Of a DNA stretch of 64,000 nucleotides, positions 25,416 through 33,070 are shown piece after piece (the first letter of the stretch is position 1; every line of letters begins with the position of its first letter). Source of the stretch: JALYGY01 sp963800975 (lineage in GTDB: Bacteria; Actinomycetota; Rubrobacteria; Rubrobacterales; Rubrobacteraceae); NCBI GenBank assembly GCA_963800975.1, contig CAWDDB010000014.1, positions 496,001 to 560,000 on the forward strand. Reading direction: 5' to 3'. The notes below the pieces were generated by a model. The model saw only the letters and a program-made list of their open reading frames with translations, had not been told where the DNA came from and searched no databases. Position numbers and translations under genes: made by a program.

Positions 25416-25985
25416 CCCCCGAAACTCGCGGCGCAGGATCGCGTAGACCTCCATGTCCCTGTAGGCGCCCTTGATAAACTCGGATTCCCTCAGGGTGCCC
25501 TCGTAGGTCATGCCCGCTTTCTGCATGACCCGCGCAGAGGCCGTGTTCTCGGCCATGCAGCGGGCCTGGATGCGGTTGAGGTCCATGCGCCGGAATCCGA
25601 AACGGATGATCGCCCGCACGGCCTCTGGCATGAGCCCTTTCCCCCAGTGCTCGCGCGACAGGACGTAGCCCAGCTCGGCGCGGGCGTGCTCGGGGGCGTA
25701 GCCCACGTCCAGGCCGCAGGTGCCGACGAACGCGCCGCTGTCCTTCAGGACCACGCCCCAGCCACCGAAGTCTCCCCTATCGTAACCCTCCACGGCGAAG
25801 CGCAGGAACGCCTCGGAGTCCCGGATCGAGCGGTGCGTATCGAAAAGGACGTAGCGCGTAACCTCGGGATCCGAGGCGTAGGCGAACATGGCCTCCGCGT
25901 CCTCGAGGCGCATCCTGCGCAGGAGCAGGCGCCCGGTCTCGAGCTCCGGGAGCTCAGCGAGGGCGCGTTCGCCACCTCCCGCCAC
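25410..25985 (-). CDS. GNAT-family N-acetyltransferase (RimJ/RimL-like)
   Basis: This 191-residue acetyltransferase has the RimL signature: ETGRLLLRRMRLEDAEAMF, SDPEVTRYVLFD, ELGYVLSREHWGKGLMPEAV (acetyl-CoA binding) and NTASARVMQKAGMTYEGTLR, with a closing RDMEVYAILRREF. It would acetylate a protein N-terminus or a small amine. GTG start. The gene has a 4-nt gap from the small hypothetical gene upstream and probably shares its transcript. Confidence 0.88.
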   Translation of the reverse strand: MAGGGERALAELPELETGRLLLRRMRLEDAEAMFAYASDPEVTRYVLFDTHRSIRDSEAFLRFAVEGYDRGDFGGWGVVLKDSGAFVGTCGLDVGYAPEHARAELGYVLSREHWGKGLMPEAVRAIIRFGFRRMDLNRIQARCMAENTASARVMQKAGMTYEGTLRESEFIKGAYRDMEVYAILRREFRGL

Positions 25986-25989
25986 CGGC

Positions 25990-26232
25990 TCAATCCTCGA
26001 CGGTCACCCGTTCGATGCTGGACCACGGCAGGAACTCGTAGCCGCCGGCATCCCCGCTCGGGTCGCGCACGTCGAGGAGCAGGCCGCTCCCGTCGCTGTC
26101 GCAAACGTAGCCGGTCAGGTCGTTGCCGACCCGCGCCGAGATCGAGACGAAGCTACCCCGTCCCAGGAACCCCGATATCTCCGGCGCCCCCTCCCGTAAC
26201 CCCGGTTGCTTCACGCGCTCTTCTCGGCCCAC
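25990..26232 (-). CDS. Small hypothetical protein, possibly SH3/Sm-like beta barrel
   Basis: An 80-residue protein with a GTG start, well supported by GGAGGAGG 4 bases upstream. The sequence is strand-rich (SFVSISARVGNDLTGYVCD and GYEFLPWSSIERVTVED), as in small Sm-like or SH3-like barrels that end in an 'I..V.' strand. No specific family is recognised. Overlap with the GNAT gene suggests an operon. Confidence 0.55.
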   Translation of the reverse strand: MGREERVKQPGLREGAPEISGFLGRGSFVSISARVGNDLTGYVCDSDGSGLLLDVRDPSGDAGGYEFLPWSSIERVTVED

Positions 26233-26346
26233 CGCGCCTCCTCCCAACTTCGCCGTCCGTACAACAGGGTACAGCACCGCAAGGGAACGCGGACTCCCGC
26301 GCCGTCTCGAGCACAGCCTCACGCAAACCGGCTAGACGTTTCGTGA

Positions 26347-26997
26347 TCAGCGGATCAGCTCCTCCACAGGGATCGCCTCCGAAAGCCCCGACTCGGGGTC
26401 AACCACGGCGTACCCCGCGCCGGCCTGCCTGGCGACGAGGGCGTGGCGCCTCAGGCCGTCCTGGTCTTCGATGTTCCCGAGCCGATCCGGGAGATCCAGG
26501 TGTGCGGCCTTTTCGCGAAATGCGCGGGCCTTCTGCGGCGAGCTGAACAGCGCCGCGACCAGGATCTCCTCGCCCCCGGACCCGACAGATATCAGGGGCG
26601 CCTCTCCCCTCTCGTCGCTGATCACGTACAGGGGGAAGGGCATCTCCCCCGCCGCTTCGGCCGCCCGCCGAGCCACGTCCTCGGCATGGAACAGGCCGGT
26701 TCCCCCCTCGGAGACCACGAGCACGTGATCCTGGCCCGAGGCGGCGTAAGCCTCGACCGCCCCCCAGTCCGCGAGCTCCCTGGGCACGAGCCCGGAGAGC
26801 TCCGCCAGTCCGAACTCCGCGGCGTCCTCGGAGAACTCCTCGGCCAGCCGACGGCTGGAGAACAGCACCCCGACCTTCGACGGCTCGTCGCCGACGACCG
26901 TCTCGGCGAAGGCGTCTTCGCCCTCGCCTCCTGCCAGCTTGAAGAGCGGCGGGCCGGGCAGCTCGTCCAGGCTCAGCTCACGCTCGCCGTAGCTCAC
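26347..26997 (-). CDS. Hypothetical protein with repeated domain
   Basis: This 216-residue acidic protein has a GTG start inside the stop of the upstream monooxygenase gene (GTGA). Two regions look alike: KVGVLFSSRRLAEEFSEDAAE (first half) and LVAALFSSPQKARAFREKAA (second half), each followed by a LADL/DLPDRL segment. That suggests a duplicated alpha/beta unit, similar to SseB-like domains. No catalytic motif is visible. Co-translation suggests a partner role with the monooxygenase. Confidence 0.6.
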   Translation of the reverse strand: MSYGERELSLDELPGPPLFKLAGGEGEDAFAETVVGDEPSKVGVLFSSRRLAEEFSEDAAEFGLAELSGLVPRELADWGAVEAYAASGQDHVLVVSEGGTGLFHAEDVARRAAEAAGEMPFPLYVISDERGEAPLISVGSGGEEILVAALFSSPQKARAFREKAAHLDLPDRLGNIEDQDGLRRHALVARQAGAGYAVVDPESGLSEAIPVEELIR

Positions 26998-28142
26998 GGG
27001 CGGTACCCCGCGAACCGCTCGTACAGCCGGAGCTGGACTCGGGCCGGGGTCCTCCTCGCGGCCGCGTCGCGCAGCCGACACAGCAGCGGGTTCTCCAGCT
27101 GAGAGATCCTGCCTGCGAGCCTGGACCTCTTCACTGCCTCGGTGGTCCGGCCCTTGCGTTCCCCTTCGTAGAAGCGCAGGGCGTCCGGTATCTTGGCCTC
27201 GCCGCCGAGGTGGCGCGCCAGCACAGCCGCGTCCTCTATGGCCTGGCACGCACCCTGCCCAAGGTTCGGCGTCATCGGGTGCGCCGCGTCGCCCAGGAGC
27301 GTCACCCGGCCCGCGCCCCACCGCTCCAGCGGATCGCGGTCGTAGATGTCGTTACGCAGTATCTTCGGCTCTTCGGTCGCCTCGACAGCCGCCCGCGCCG
27401 GCTCGTAGGAGCCGGCGAGCAGCTCGAGCACCTCCCGCTTGCGTCCCGTCGCGCCCTCCGCTTCGCCCTCGGGCGCGTTCTTCGTCGCGAACCAGTAGAA
27501 GCGGCCCCGGCCGATACCCACGAGGCCGAACTCGGAGCCCCTGCCCCACAGGTTGAGCCCGATCCCCACGGGGAGGCGCCCGCTTGCCGCCTCGGCGATC
27601 CCCCGCCAGGCCGTGAATCCGGCGTAGCGGGGGGCGTGCTGTCCGAAGAGCTGCGCCCTGACCCTGGAGTGGAGCCCGTCCGCGCCCACCAGGAGGTCGC
27701 CCCGTTCCTCCCGTCCACCGGCGAAGCGCGCGATCACCTCGTCGCCATTCTGGGTAAATCCGGCAAACTCCTCACCCAGCCGCACCGTGCCGGTCGGAAG
27801 GGCCGAGTGGAGTGCGCCCTGCAGGTCGGTCCTGTGGACGGCGAGGTTCGCCTTGCCAAACCAGTCCCTCAACTCTTCCGCGGGGAACTCGAAGAGGCGG
27901 TCCCCACGCCAGGTCCGGAGCTCGCCGCCAATCTCTGCCGCGCCCGCAGCCCGGAGGTCCTCGTAGACCCCGAGCTTCTCCAGGACGCGCGTCGCGTTCG
28001 CCCACAATGCGATACCTGCCCCGACCTCAGCCAGCTCCGGCGCCCGCTCGAACACGGCGACCTCGAGACCGCCGCGTCCCAGCGCGAGCGCCGTCGTGAG
28101 ACCCCCGATCCCACCGCCGATCACGATGGCCCTGGTCGTCAT
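26994..28142 (-). CDS. FAD-dependent monooxygenase (group A hydroxylase)
   Basis: A 382-residue flavoprotein hydroxylase. Motifs in order: GxGxxG in AIVIGGGIGGLTTALALGRG, followed by VFERAPELAEVGAGIALW; the DG motif GADGLHSRVRAQ; and the GD motif VTLLGDAAHPMTPNLGQGA. The pattern matches PHBH-type enzymes such as salicylate hydroxylase, zeaxanthin epoxidase or 6-hydroxynicotinate monooxygenase. The substrate cannot be read from sequence. It is coupled to the downstream hypothetical protein. Confidence 0.88.
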   Translation of the reverse strand: MTTRAIVIGGGIGGLTTALALGRGGLEVAVFERAPELAEVGAGIALWANATRVLEKLGVYEDLRAAGAAEIGGELRTWRGDRLFEFPAEELRDWFGKANLAVHRTDLQGALHSALPTGTVRLGEEFAGFTQNGDEVIARFAGGREERGDLLVGADGLHSRVRAQLFGQHAPRYAGFTAWRGIAEAASGRLPVGIGLNLWGRGSEFGLVGIGRGRFYWFATKNAPEGEAEGATGRKREVLELLAGSYEPARAAVEATEEPKILRNDIYDRDPLERWGAGRVTLLGDAAHPMTPNLGQGACQAIEDAAVLARHLGGEAKIPDALRFYEGERKGRTTEAVKRSRLAGRISQLENPLLCRLRDAAARRTPARVQLRLYERFAGYRP

Positions 28143-28221
28143 GGCCCTTCAGCCCCGCGGACGCGGCCCTTCGAAGTTGCGTGGGTTGTTTGCGGGAAGC
28201 TAAGGAGAGAAAGCCGCAGGA

Positions 28222-28614
28222 TTAGAGGAGCGACTTGGGCCTCACGAGCTGCTTCGCCAGGGAGACCAGCTCCTCCGGGGCGAAGGGCTTTCGCAGGACA
28301 CGAACCGAGCCGTGCGTGCGCTCGGCGAGCAGCCGCGAGGCGGGGTCCTTCTTCGCGGCGGTGAGCACGACCGGGATCTTCGAGGTCTTCGGCATCGCCT
28401 TCAGGCAGTGGCACGCCTCCACGCCCCCAACCTGGGGCATCGAGACGTCCATGATGATCAGGTCCACCCTGCGCCCGAGGGCCTCCTGGATCGCCCGCTG
28501 CCCGTCCGTCGCCTGCACGACCTTGAACCCCGCTCCTGTGAGCGCCGCGGTTGCGGTGTCCAGCGCGACGGGGTCGTCGTCGGCGAGCATGATGGTGTGT
28601 CTTCCTCGTTCCAC
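28222..28614 (-). CDS. Single-domain response regulator receiver protein
   Basis: A receiver of about 130 residues without output domain. Acidic pocket DDD in TIMLADDDPVALD, phospho-acceptor Asp in DLIIMDVSMPQVGG, Thr in VVLTAAKKD and Lys in RVLRKPFAPEELV are all present. It would be phosphorylated by an unlinked histidine kinase and act by protein contacts. GTG start without Shine-Dalgarno; a TAGAAT box 8 nt upstream suggests a leaderless transcript. Confidence 0.85.
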   Translation of the reverse strand: MERGRHTIMLADDDPVALDTATAALTGAGFKVVQATDGQRAIQEALGRRVDLIIMDVSMPQVGGVEACHCLKAMPKTSKIPVVLTAAKKDPASRLLAERTHGSVRVLRKPFAPEELVSLAKQLVRPKSLL

Positions 28615-28622
28615 GGCGACAT

Positions 28623-28628
28623 ATTCTA
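28623..28628 (-). promoter_or_regulatory. TAGAAT -10 box of the response regulator
   Basis: TAGAAT on the minus strand ends 8 nt before the GTG, the same spacing as at the sortase gene. Confidence 0.4.
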
Positions 28629-28831
28629 CACCCAAACGATCCCCCGCGGCGTATTCGAAAGCGCCCGGGTTTCGGTCGGCTCGTTCGGGCGGCCGGGCGG
28701 TTCGGCGCGCGAGTTTCCGGGCGATACGTGAGCCGATCAACGGAGCGCCAGACACCGCCTGTTAGAATATGGTACGGACACTCGAGCAAATAGCTGATAG
28801 CTGAGAGCCGACCGCCGACAGCTACGAAGAG

Positions 28832-30064
28832 GTGAAAGTGACGGACCAGAAATACTTCCGCAAAGGCTTCAAGATGCGGGACAACGTGCAGCACCTCCTG
28901 GATCGGGACTACCGCTCGGAGGTGGTCGACAGGGTCAGGGAGAACGGCAACGTGCTCGAAGCCGACGGTCTCACGCTCAGGCTAGCCGACGAGTTCGGGT
29001 TCTGCTACGGGGTGGACCGGGCCGTGGACTACGCCTTCCAGACCAGAGAGAGGTTCCCCGACAGGCGCATCCACATAACGGGGGACATGATCCACAACGT
29101 CTCTATGAACGATCGCCTGCGCGAGATGGGGATAGAGTTCCTCTCCCAGGGCTTCGACGGCCGCCCCGACGAGAAGTTCGAGTCGCTCGGCCCCGAAGAC
29201 GTGGTCATCCTGCCCGCGTTCGGCGCCCCCGTGGACTGGGTGCGCACGCTCAGGGAGAAGGACTGCATCGTGGTGGACACGACCTGCGGGTCGGTCCTCT
29301 CGGTGTGGAAGCGCGTCAAGCGCTACGCTCAGAGGGATTTCACTAGCATCATCCACGGCAAGTACTACCACGAGGAGACCAAGGCCACCGCCTCGCAGAC
29401 GACCATGGAGGGCGGCAACAGGAAGTTCCTGATCGTGCGCAACCTCACGGAGACCGGCCACGTCGTGGATTTCATCCTGGGCAGGATCGGCGCCGACGAG
29501 CTCCGGGACAGGCTAGGCCACGGCATGTGCCCTGGCTTCGATCCGGAGACGGACCTCGTGCGGGTCGGCGTGGCCAACCAGACCACGATGCTCATGAGCG
29601 AGACGATGGCCGTCGGCGAGGAGCTAAGGAAGGCGATGGTCGAGCGCTACGGGGCAGAGACCCTCGAGGACCATTTCGAGCTCTTCGACACCATCTGCTC
29701 CGCGACGCAGGATAGGCAGGACGCGCTCTTCGACCTCCTCGAGTACCCGCTGGACGTCGTGGTGATCGTGGGCGGCTACAACTCCTCGAACACCAACAAC
29801 CTGGCCATCATCGCGGCGGAGCGGATCCCGAGGAGCTACCACATCGCGAGCGGCGACTGCATCGGCGGGGAGAGCATCCGGCACAAGCCGGCCGGCACCC
29901 CGCTCGACGCGCGCGAGGAGGTCGAAGAGCGCGACTGGCTCCCCAAAGGACCCGTACGCGTCGGCCTGACAGCCGGGGCTTCGACCCCGAACTCCCAGAT
30001 CGGGCTCTCCATCGGGCACATCCTCGAGGCGCGCGGGCTCCCGCCCGAGACAGCCCTCCTGTAG
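28832..30064 (+). CDS. ispH: 4-hydroxy-3-methylbut-2-enyl diphosphate reductase, long (plant/cyanobacterial) type
   Basis: A 410-residue last enzyme of the MEP pathway, producing IPP and DMAPP with a [4Fe-4S] cluster. The three cluster cysteines lie in EFGFCYGVDRAVDYA, VVDTTCGSVLSVW and FDTICSATQDRQDALF. The N-terminal extension and the SNTNN/SQIG blocks match the longer form of plants and cyanobacteria, unlike the ~310-residue E. coli form. Its products would feed the carotenoid cluster 6 kb upstream. A TAGAAT box lies upstream. GTG start; another GTG two codons later is possible. Confidence 0.94.
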   Translation: MKVTDQKYFRKGFKMRDNVQHLLDRDYRSEVVDRVRENGNVLEADGLTLRLADEFGFCYGVDRAVDYAFQTRERFPDRRIHITGDMIHNVSMNDRLREMGIEFLSQGFDGRPDEKFESLGPEDVVILPAFGAPVDWVRTLREKDCIVVDTTCGSVLSVWKRVKRYAQRDFTSIIHGKYYHEETKATASQTTMEGGNRKFLIVRNLTETGHVVDFILGRIGADELRDRLGHGMCPGFDPETDLVRVGVANQTTMLMSETMAVGEELRKAMVERYGAETLEDHFELFDTICSATQDRQDALFDLLEYPLDVVVIVGGYNSSNTNNLAIIAAERIPRSYHIASGDCIGGESIRHKPAGTPLDAREEVEERDWLPKGPVRVGLTAGASTPNSQIGLSIGHILEARGLPPETALL

Positions 30065-30066
30065 CC

Positions 30067-30816
30067 CTAGAGCCTGGCCTCCATGTAGACCGGACCGGAG
30101 CGGCCCTCCGCCCCGACGGGCTCGGTGGTGATCTGGACGCGCTCGAAGCTGCTCACCGGCTCGCTTACGCTCCCCGTCATGCGCCCGTCGCCAGCCTCGT
30201 CCGTCTCCATCGGCCCCAGGGCGATGACGTCTCCGCCCTCCGCCTCGACCAGCCACGCCTGGTAAGAATGCCCCTCGGGCGGCGCCGGCAGGTTGTACAC
30301 GTCGAGCGCGAGGGCGCCGTCCGCGGGGTCAACCACGGCGGTGCCTCGGGCCTCCGGCGCCCGCCCGGTGCCGCCGACGGCGACCACGAGGAGATCGTTC
30401 TGCCCCCTGACCTCTTCGCTTAACTGGCTTACCTCGGCCTGCAGCTGCTGGTTCTCGCGTTGCAACCCGAGGTAGGCCCAACCGAGTCCCACGAGCGCGA
30501 CCAGTACGACCGCGGCAACGCCAAGCAGCACCAGGTCCAGTCCGCGCCTGCGCTCATCCCGAGGCTCGGGCTCGACGCGCACGGGCGCTTCTTGCGCCAG
30601 CGCGCGAGAGAGGGTGCGGTTCTTGAGCGCGGGCGGCGGAGCGGCGGGTCGAACGGAGAAGGGCACGAGGTCGAGCACCCTGGAGATCTCCTCCAGCTCC
30701 TCCCGGCACTCGGCGTGCTCGGCCAGGTGCCGGCGCACGTCCTCGGCCTCCTCGGGCGAGAGGTGGCCGAGGTGGTAGTCCGGCAGCATGTCCTTTATGC
30801 GCTCGTCACACTCCAT
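30067..30816 (-). CDS. RskA-like membrane anti-sigma factor
   Basis: This 249-residue protein has a cytoplasmic anti-sigma domain (about residues 1-55, with DYHLGHLSPEEAEDVRRHL and HAECREEL), one membrane helix near residue 95-113 and an external RskA-type domain (DLLVVAVGGTGRAPEARG; LPAPPEGHSYQAWLVEA). The HxxxCxxC zinc site reads HLAEHAECREE, so one Cys of the ZAS motif is absent. It overlaps the sigma gene by 11 nt and should bind and hold that sigma factor at the membrane until proteolysis. Confidence 0.88.
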   Translation of the reverse strand: MECDERIKDMLPDYHLGHLSPEEAEDVRRHLAEHAECREELEEISRVLDLVPFSVRPAAPPPALKNRTLSRALAQEAPVRVEPEPRDERRRGLDLVLLGVAAVVLVALVGLGWAYLGLQRENQQLQAEVSQLSEEVRGQNDLLVVAVGGTGRAPEARGTAVVDPADGALALDVYNLPAPPEGHSYQAWLVEAEGGDVIALGPMETDEAGDGRMTGSVSEPVSSFERVQITTEPVGAEGRSGPVYMEARL

Positions 30817-31402
30817 CGAGATCCACGGATTCCCTCATGACGGGTTCGAGTACTTTACGTAGCTTCTTCAAAGCCAGACGTGTCCGCGTCTTTACCGTCC
30901 CGAGCGGTATGCCCGTCTTGTCGGCTATCTCGCGCTGGGAGAGCCCACCAAGGTAGGCCATCTCGAGCACCTCGCGCTGGTCCCCCGGCAGGGCCTCGAG
31001 AGCCCCGCCGACCACGGTCCGCAGCTCGGCCGCCCTCACCGCCTCGAGCGCCTCGGGATCCTGGGCCGGGTACGCGGCCTCTTCGAGATCCTGCCGCTGC
31101 GCGGCGCCGCCCCGCCTCGGCGAGCTACGACGCCTCAGCTCGTCTATGGCCCGGTTGCGCGCTATCTTGAAGAGCCAGGAGTACAGCCGGCCGTGCTCCG
31201 GGTCGTAGGTGTACGCCCTGCGCCAGACTGCCACGAACGTGTCCTGCACGACCTCCTCGGCTGACTCCCGATCGCGCAGGATGCGCAGCGAGAGCCCGTA
31301 GGCCAGCCCGGCGTAGCGGTCGTATAGCGCCTCCAGCGCCCCGGCCCTGCCCTCCGCGATCATCGTCATCAGCTCTTCGTCGCCCAGTCGGGCGTAGTCC
31401 AC
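30806..31402 (-). CDS. ECF sigma factor, SigK-like
   Basis: A sigma factor of about 198 residues. Region 2 includes LYDRYAGLAYGLSLRIL, ESAEEVVQDTFVAVWRRA and YSWLFKIARNRAIDELRRR. Region 4 includes LPGDQREVLEMAYLGGLSQ and EIADKTGIPLGTVKTRTRLA. GTG at 31402 has GGGAG five bases upstream and is preferred over upstream starts. Adjacent RskA-like anti-sigma gene and divergent LPXTG protein gene; in actinobacteria SigK/RskA often control secreted antigen-like genes. Confidence 0.9.
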   Translation of the reverse strand: MDYARLGDEELMTMIAEGRAGALEALYDRYAGLAYGLSLRILRDRESAEEVVQDTFVAVWRRAYTYDPEHGRLYSWLFKIARNRAIDELRRRSSPRRGGAAQRQDLEEAAYPAQDPEALEAVRAAELRTVVGGALEALPGDQREVLEMAYLGGLSQREIADKTGIPLGTVKTRTRLALKKLRKVLEPVMRESVDLDGV

Positions 31403-31545
31403 CGAAACTCCCAGGCTAGACGGCACGACCAATTCTACCGGCTTCGGGCCGGGGTGCACCCCGAAGCGCGCGACCCGGATGAATCCGACCAGCGCCGGGG
31501 TCCCGTAGTCGTTGTAGTCGAGCAACCCGAACACAGGAGGTTGGT
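31403..31545. promoter_or_regulatory. Divergent regulatory region between the sigma factor and the LPXTG protein
   Basis: This 143-bp gap serves two divergent starts. It holds an inverted repeat GCTTCGGG / CCCGAAGC at 31441-31467. No confident ECF -35/-10 pair could be assigned. Regulation of the surface protein by the adjacent sigma factor is an inference from arrangement. Confidence 0.35.
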
Positions 31546-32382
31546 TTGAGCAGGATGTCCAGGACGACGACCATCTTCGCGGCCTTGCTCCTCGCCCTCG
31601 TGGCGGCGGCGCCGGCTTTCGCGCAGAGCGGGGAGGCGCAGGTGCGGGTGGCCCACCTCGCGCCAGACGCGCCGAACGTGGACGTCTACGTGAACGGGGA
31701 GCCCGTTCCCGAACTACTGAACGTGCCTTACACGACCATCTCGCCCTACCTGACGCTCCCAGCGGGGACCCAGCAGGTCACCGTCTACGCCACGGGGGAT
31801 ACCTCGACCCCGGTTATCGACGCGCCGGTCGAGATCGCCGCGGGTGGCGCCTACACCATAGCTGCGGTGGGCCTCGTGGCGGACGGTTCGATCACGGCGC
31901 AGGTGTACGAGGACGACCTGAGGGCGCCTTCCGCAGGTACCGCGAAGGTGCGCGTGGTCCACGCCTCGCCGGATGCCGGCCCCGTTGACATCGTCCCAAG
32001 GGGCGGCGCCCCGCTTGTGGAGGGGCTCACGTTCCCGGACGCCACCCCCTACGCGGAGGTTCCCGAAGGAACCTATACCCTCGACGTAATCCCGGCAGGC
32101 ACCACCGACACCGTACTGACCGTCCCAGACGTCGCGCTGGCCTCGGGCGGGGTTTACAGCGCGTTCGCCGTCGGCACGGTCTACGCCGACAGCCTGCAGG
32201 TGCTCCTCACGCAGGACAACGCGGGCGCGGTAGCGAGCGCTTCGGCTAGCGCCAGCGCCTCGGCCAGCGCTTCGGCGGACCACCTCCCGAGCACCGGCGG
32301 TACCGGGCTGGCTCTGCCAGCAGCGCTCTTGCTGACGGCCTCGGGGCTCGCGGCCTTCGCCGTGGTACGTCGCCGCTTCTAG
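31546..32382 (+). CDS. LPXTG-anchored DUF4397 surface protein
   Basis: A 278-residue exported protein. Signal peptide (residues about 1-27, ending APAFAQ), two DUF4397-like units (about 30-130 and 133-220; VRVAHLAPDAPNVDVYVNGE and VRVVHASPDAGPVDIV), an Ala-Ser spacer (ASASASASASASADH) and a sortase signal LPSTGG, followed by a hydrophobic helix and VVRRRF tail. The TTG start has AGGAGG five bases upstream; an ATG three codons later is weaker. Probably anchored to the cell wall; the divergent ECF sigma may control it. Confidence 0.9.
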   Translation: MSRMSRTTTIFAALLLALVAAAPAFAQSGEAQVRVAHLAPDAPNVDVYVNGEPVPELLNVPYTTISPYLTLPAGTQQVTVYATGDTSTPVIDAPVEIAAGGAYTIAAVGLVADGSITAQVYEDDLRAPSAGTAKVRVVHASPDAGPVDIVPRGGAPLVEGLTFPDATPYAEVPEGTYTLDVIPAGTTDTVLTVPDVALASGGVYSAFAVGTVYADSLQVLLTQDNAGAVASASASASASASASADHLPSTGGTGLALPAALLLTASGLAAFAVVRRRF

Positions 32383-32399
32383 AGAGCTTCGAAGCTCTC
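32382..32399. terminator. Terminator-like palindrome after the DUF4397 gene
   Basis: A perfect 18-bp palindrome (GAGAGCTTCGAAGCTCTC) begins within the stop codon region. Confidence 0.45.
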
Positions 32400-32400
32400 A

Positions 32401-32438
32401 GGGAGTAGGGGGAAAAGTAAACCCGACTCCCTACTCCC
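32401..32438. terminator. Hairpin between convergent DUF4397 and hpt genes
   Basis: GGGAGTAGGG pairs with CCCTACTCCC over an 18-nt loop containing GGAAAAG. It may terminate both convergent transcripts. Confidence 0.5.
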
Positions 32439-32452
32439 TATTTCCCGACTTC

Positions 32453-32469
32453 CGACCCTTCGGGGGTCG
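32453..32469 (-). terminator. Hairpin immediately after the hpt stop
   Basis: CGACCC and GGGTCG pair over a 5-nt loop, adjacent to the stop codon of hpt. U-tract is weak. Confidence 0.35.
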
Positions 32470-33009
32470 TCAAGTGTTGGCGGCTTCCGACCCCAGCGCG
32501 TGGATGTCGGGGAGGTTGCGATAAGCGCCGGCGTAGTCTATGCCGTAGCCAATCACGAACTCGTCGGGCACCTCGAAGCCCAGGTACCTGACGTCGAGCT
32601 CGACCCGACGCCGCGAGGGCTTGCTAAGGAGCGCGCAGATCTCTAGCGAGGCTGGCCTGCGCTGCAGGAGAGTTCGTCTCAGGTAGGACAACGTGAGGCC
32701 CGTGTCTATGATGTCCTCGACGATCAGGACGTGCCTGCCGGTGATGTCCTCTTCTAGGTCCTTCAGGATGCGAACCACCCCGCTGCTCTGGGTGCCTGTG
32801 CCGTAGGAGCTTATGTCCATGAAGTCGATCTCGCACGGCAGCTCCAGGTGCCGCATCAGGTCGCTCAGGAATACGACCGCGCCGCGCAGGATGCCGACGA
32901 GCAGCAACCTCTCGGTTCCGTAGTCCTCGCTGATACGCTTCCCCAGCTCGCGCACCTTGTTCTGGATCTCGTCCGAGCGCACGAGCACCTGCCCCGTCCC
33001 GGCCATCAT
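32470..33009 (-). CDS. hpt: Hypoxanthine phosphoribosyltransferase
   Basis: A 179-residue purine salvage enzyme that converts hypoxanthine or guanine with PRPP to IMP or GMP. The PRPP loop reads HVLIVEDIIDTGLTLSYL. Flanking blocks are LLLVGILRGAVVFLSDLMR, EIDFMDISSYGTGTQSSG and the closing DEFVIGYGIDYAGAYRNLPD. Length fits. The ATG at 33009 has AAGGAGG 11 nt upstream; other starts are possible. It may share a role with the purine catabolism operon upstream by competing for hypoxanthine. Confidence 0.95.
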   Translation of the reverse strand: MMAGTGQVLVRSDEIQNKVRELGKRISEDYGTERLLLVGILRGAVVFLSDLMRHLELPCEIDFMDISSYGTGTQSSGVVRILKDLEEDITGRHVLIVEDIIDTGLTLSYLRRTLLQRRPASLEICALLSKPSRRRVELDVRYLGFEVPDEFVIGYGIDYAGAYRNLPDIHALGSEAANT

Positions 33010-33070
33010 CTTGGCGACCACCTCCTTGTCGGGTTGCCGTCGGTCTCCCGACGGGAGCAAGGGCCCCCGA

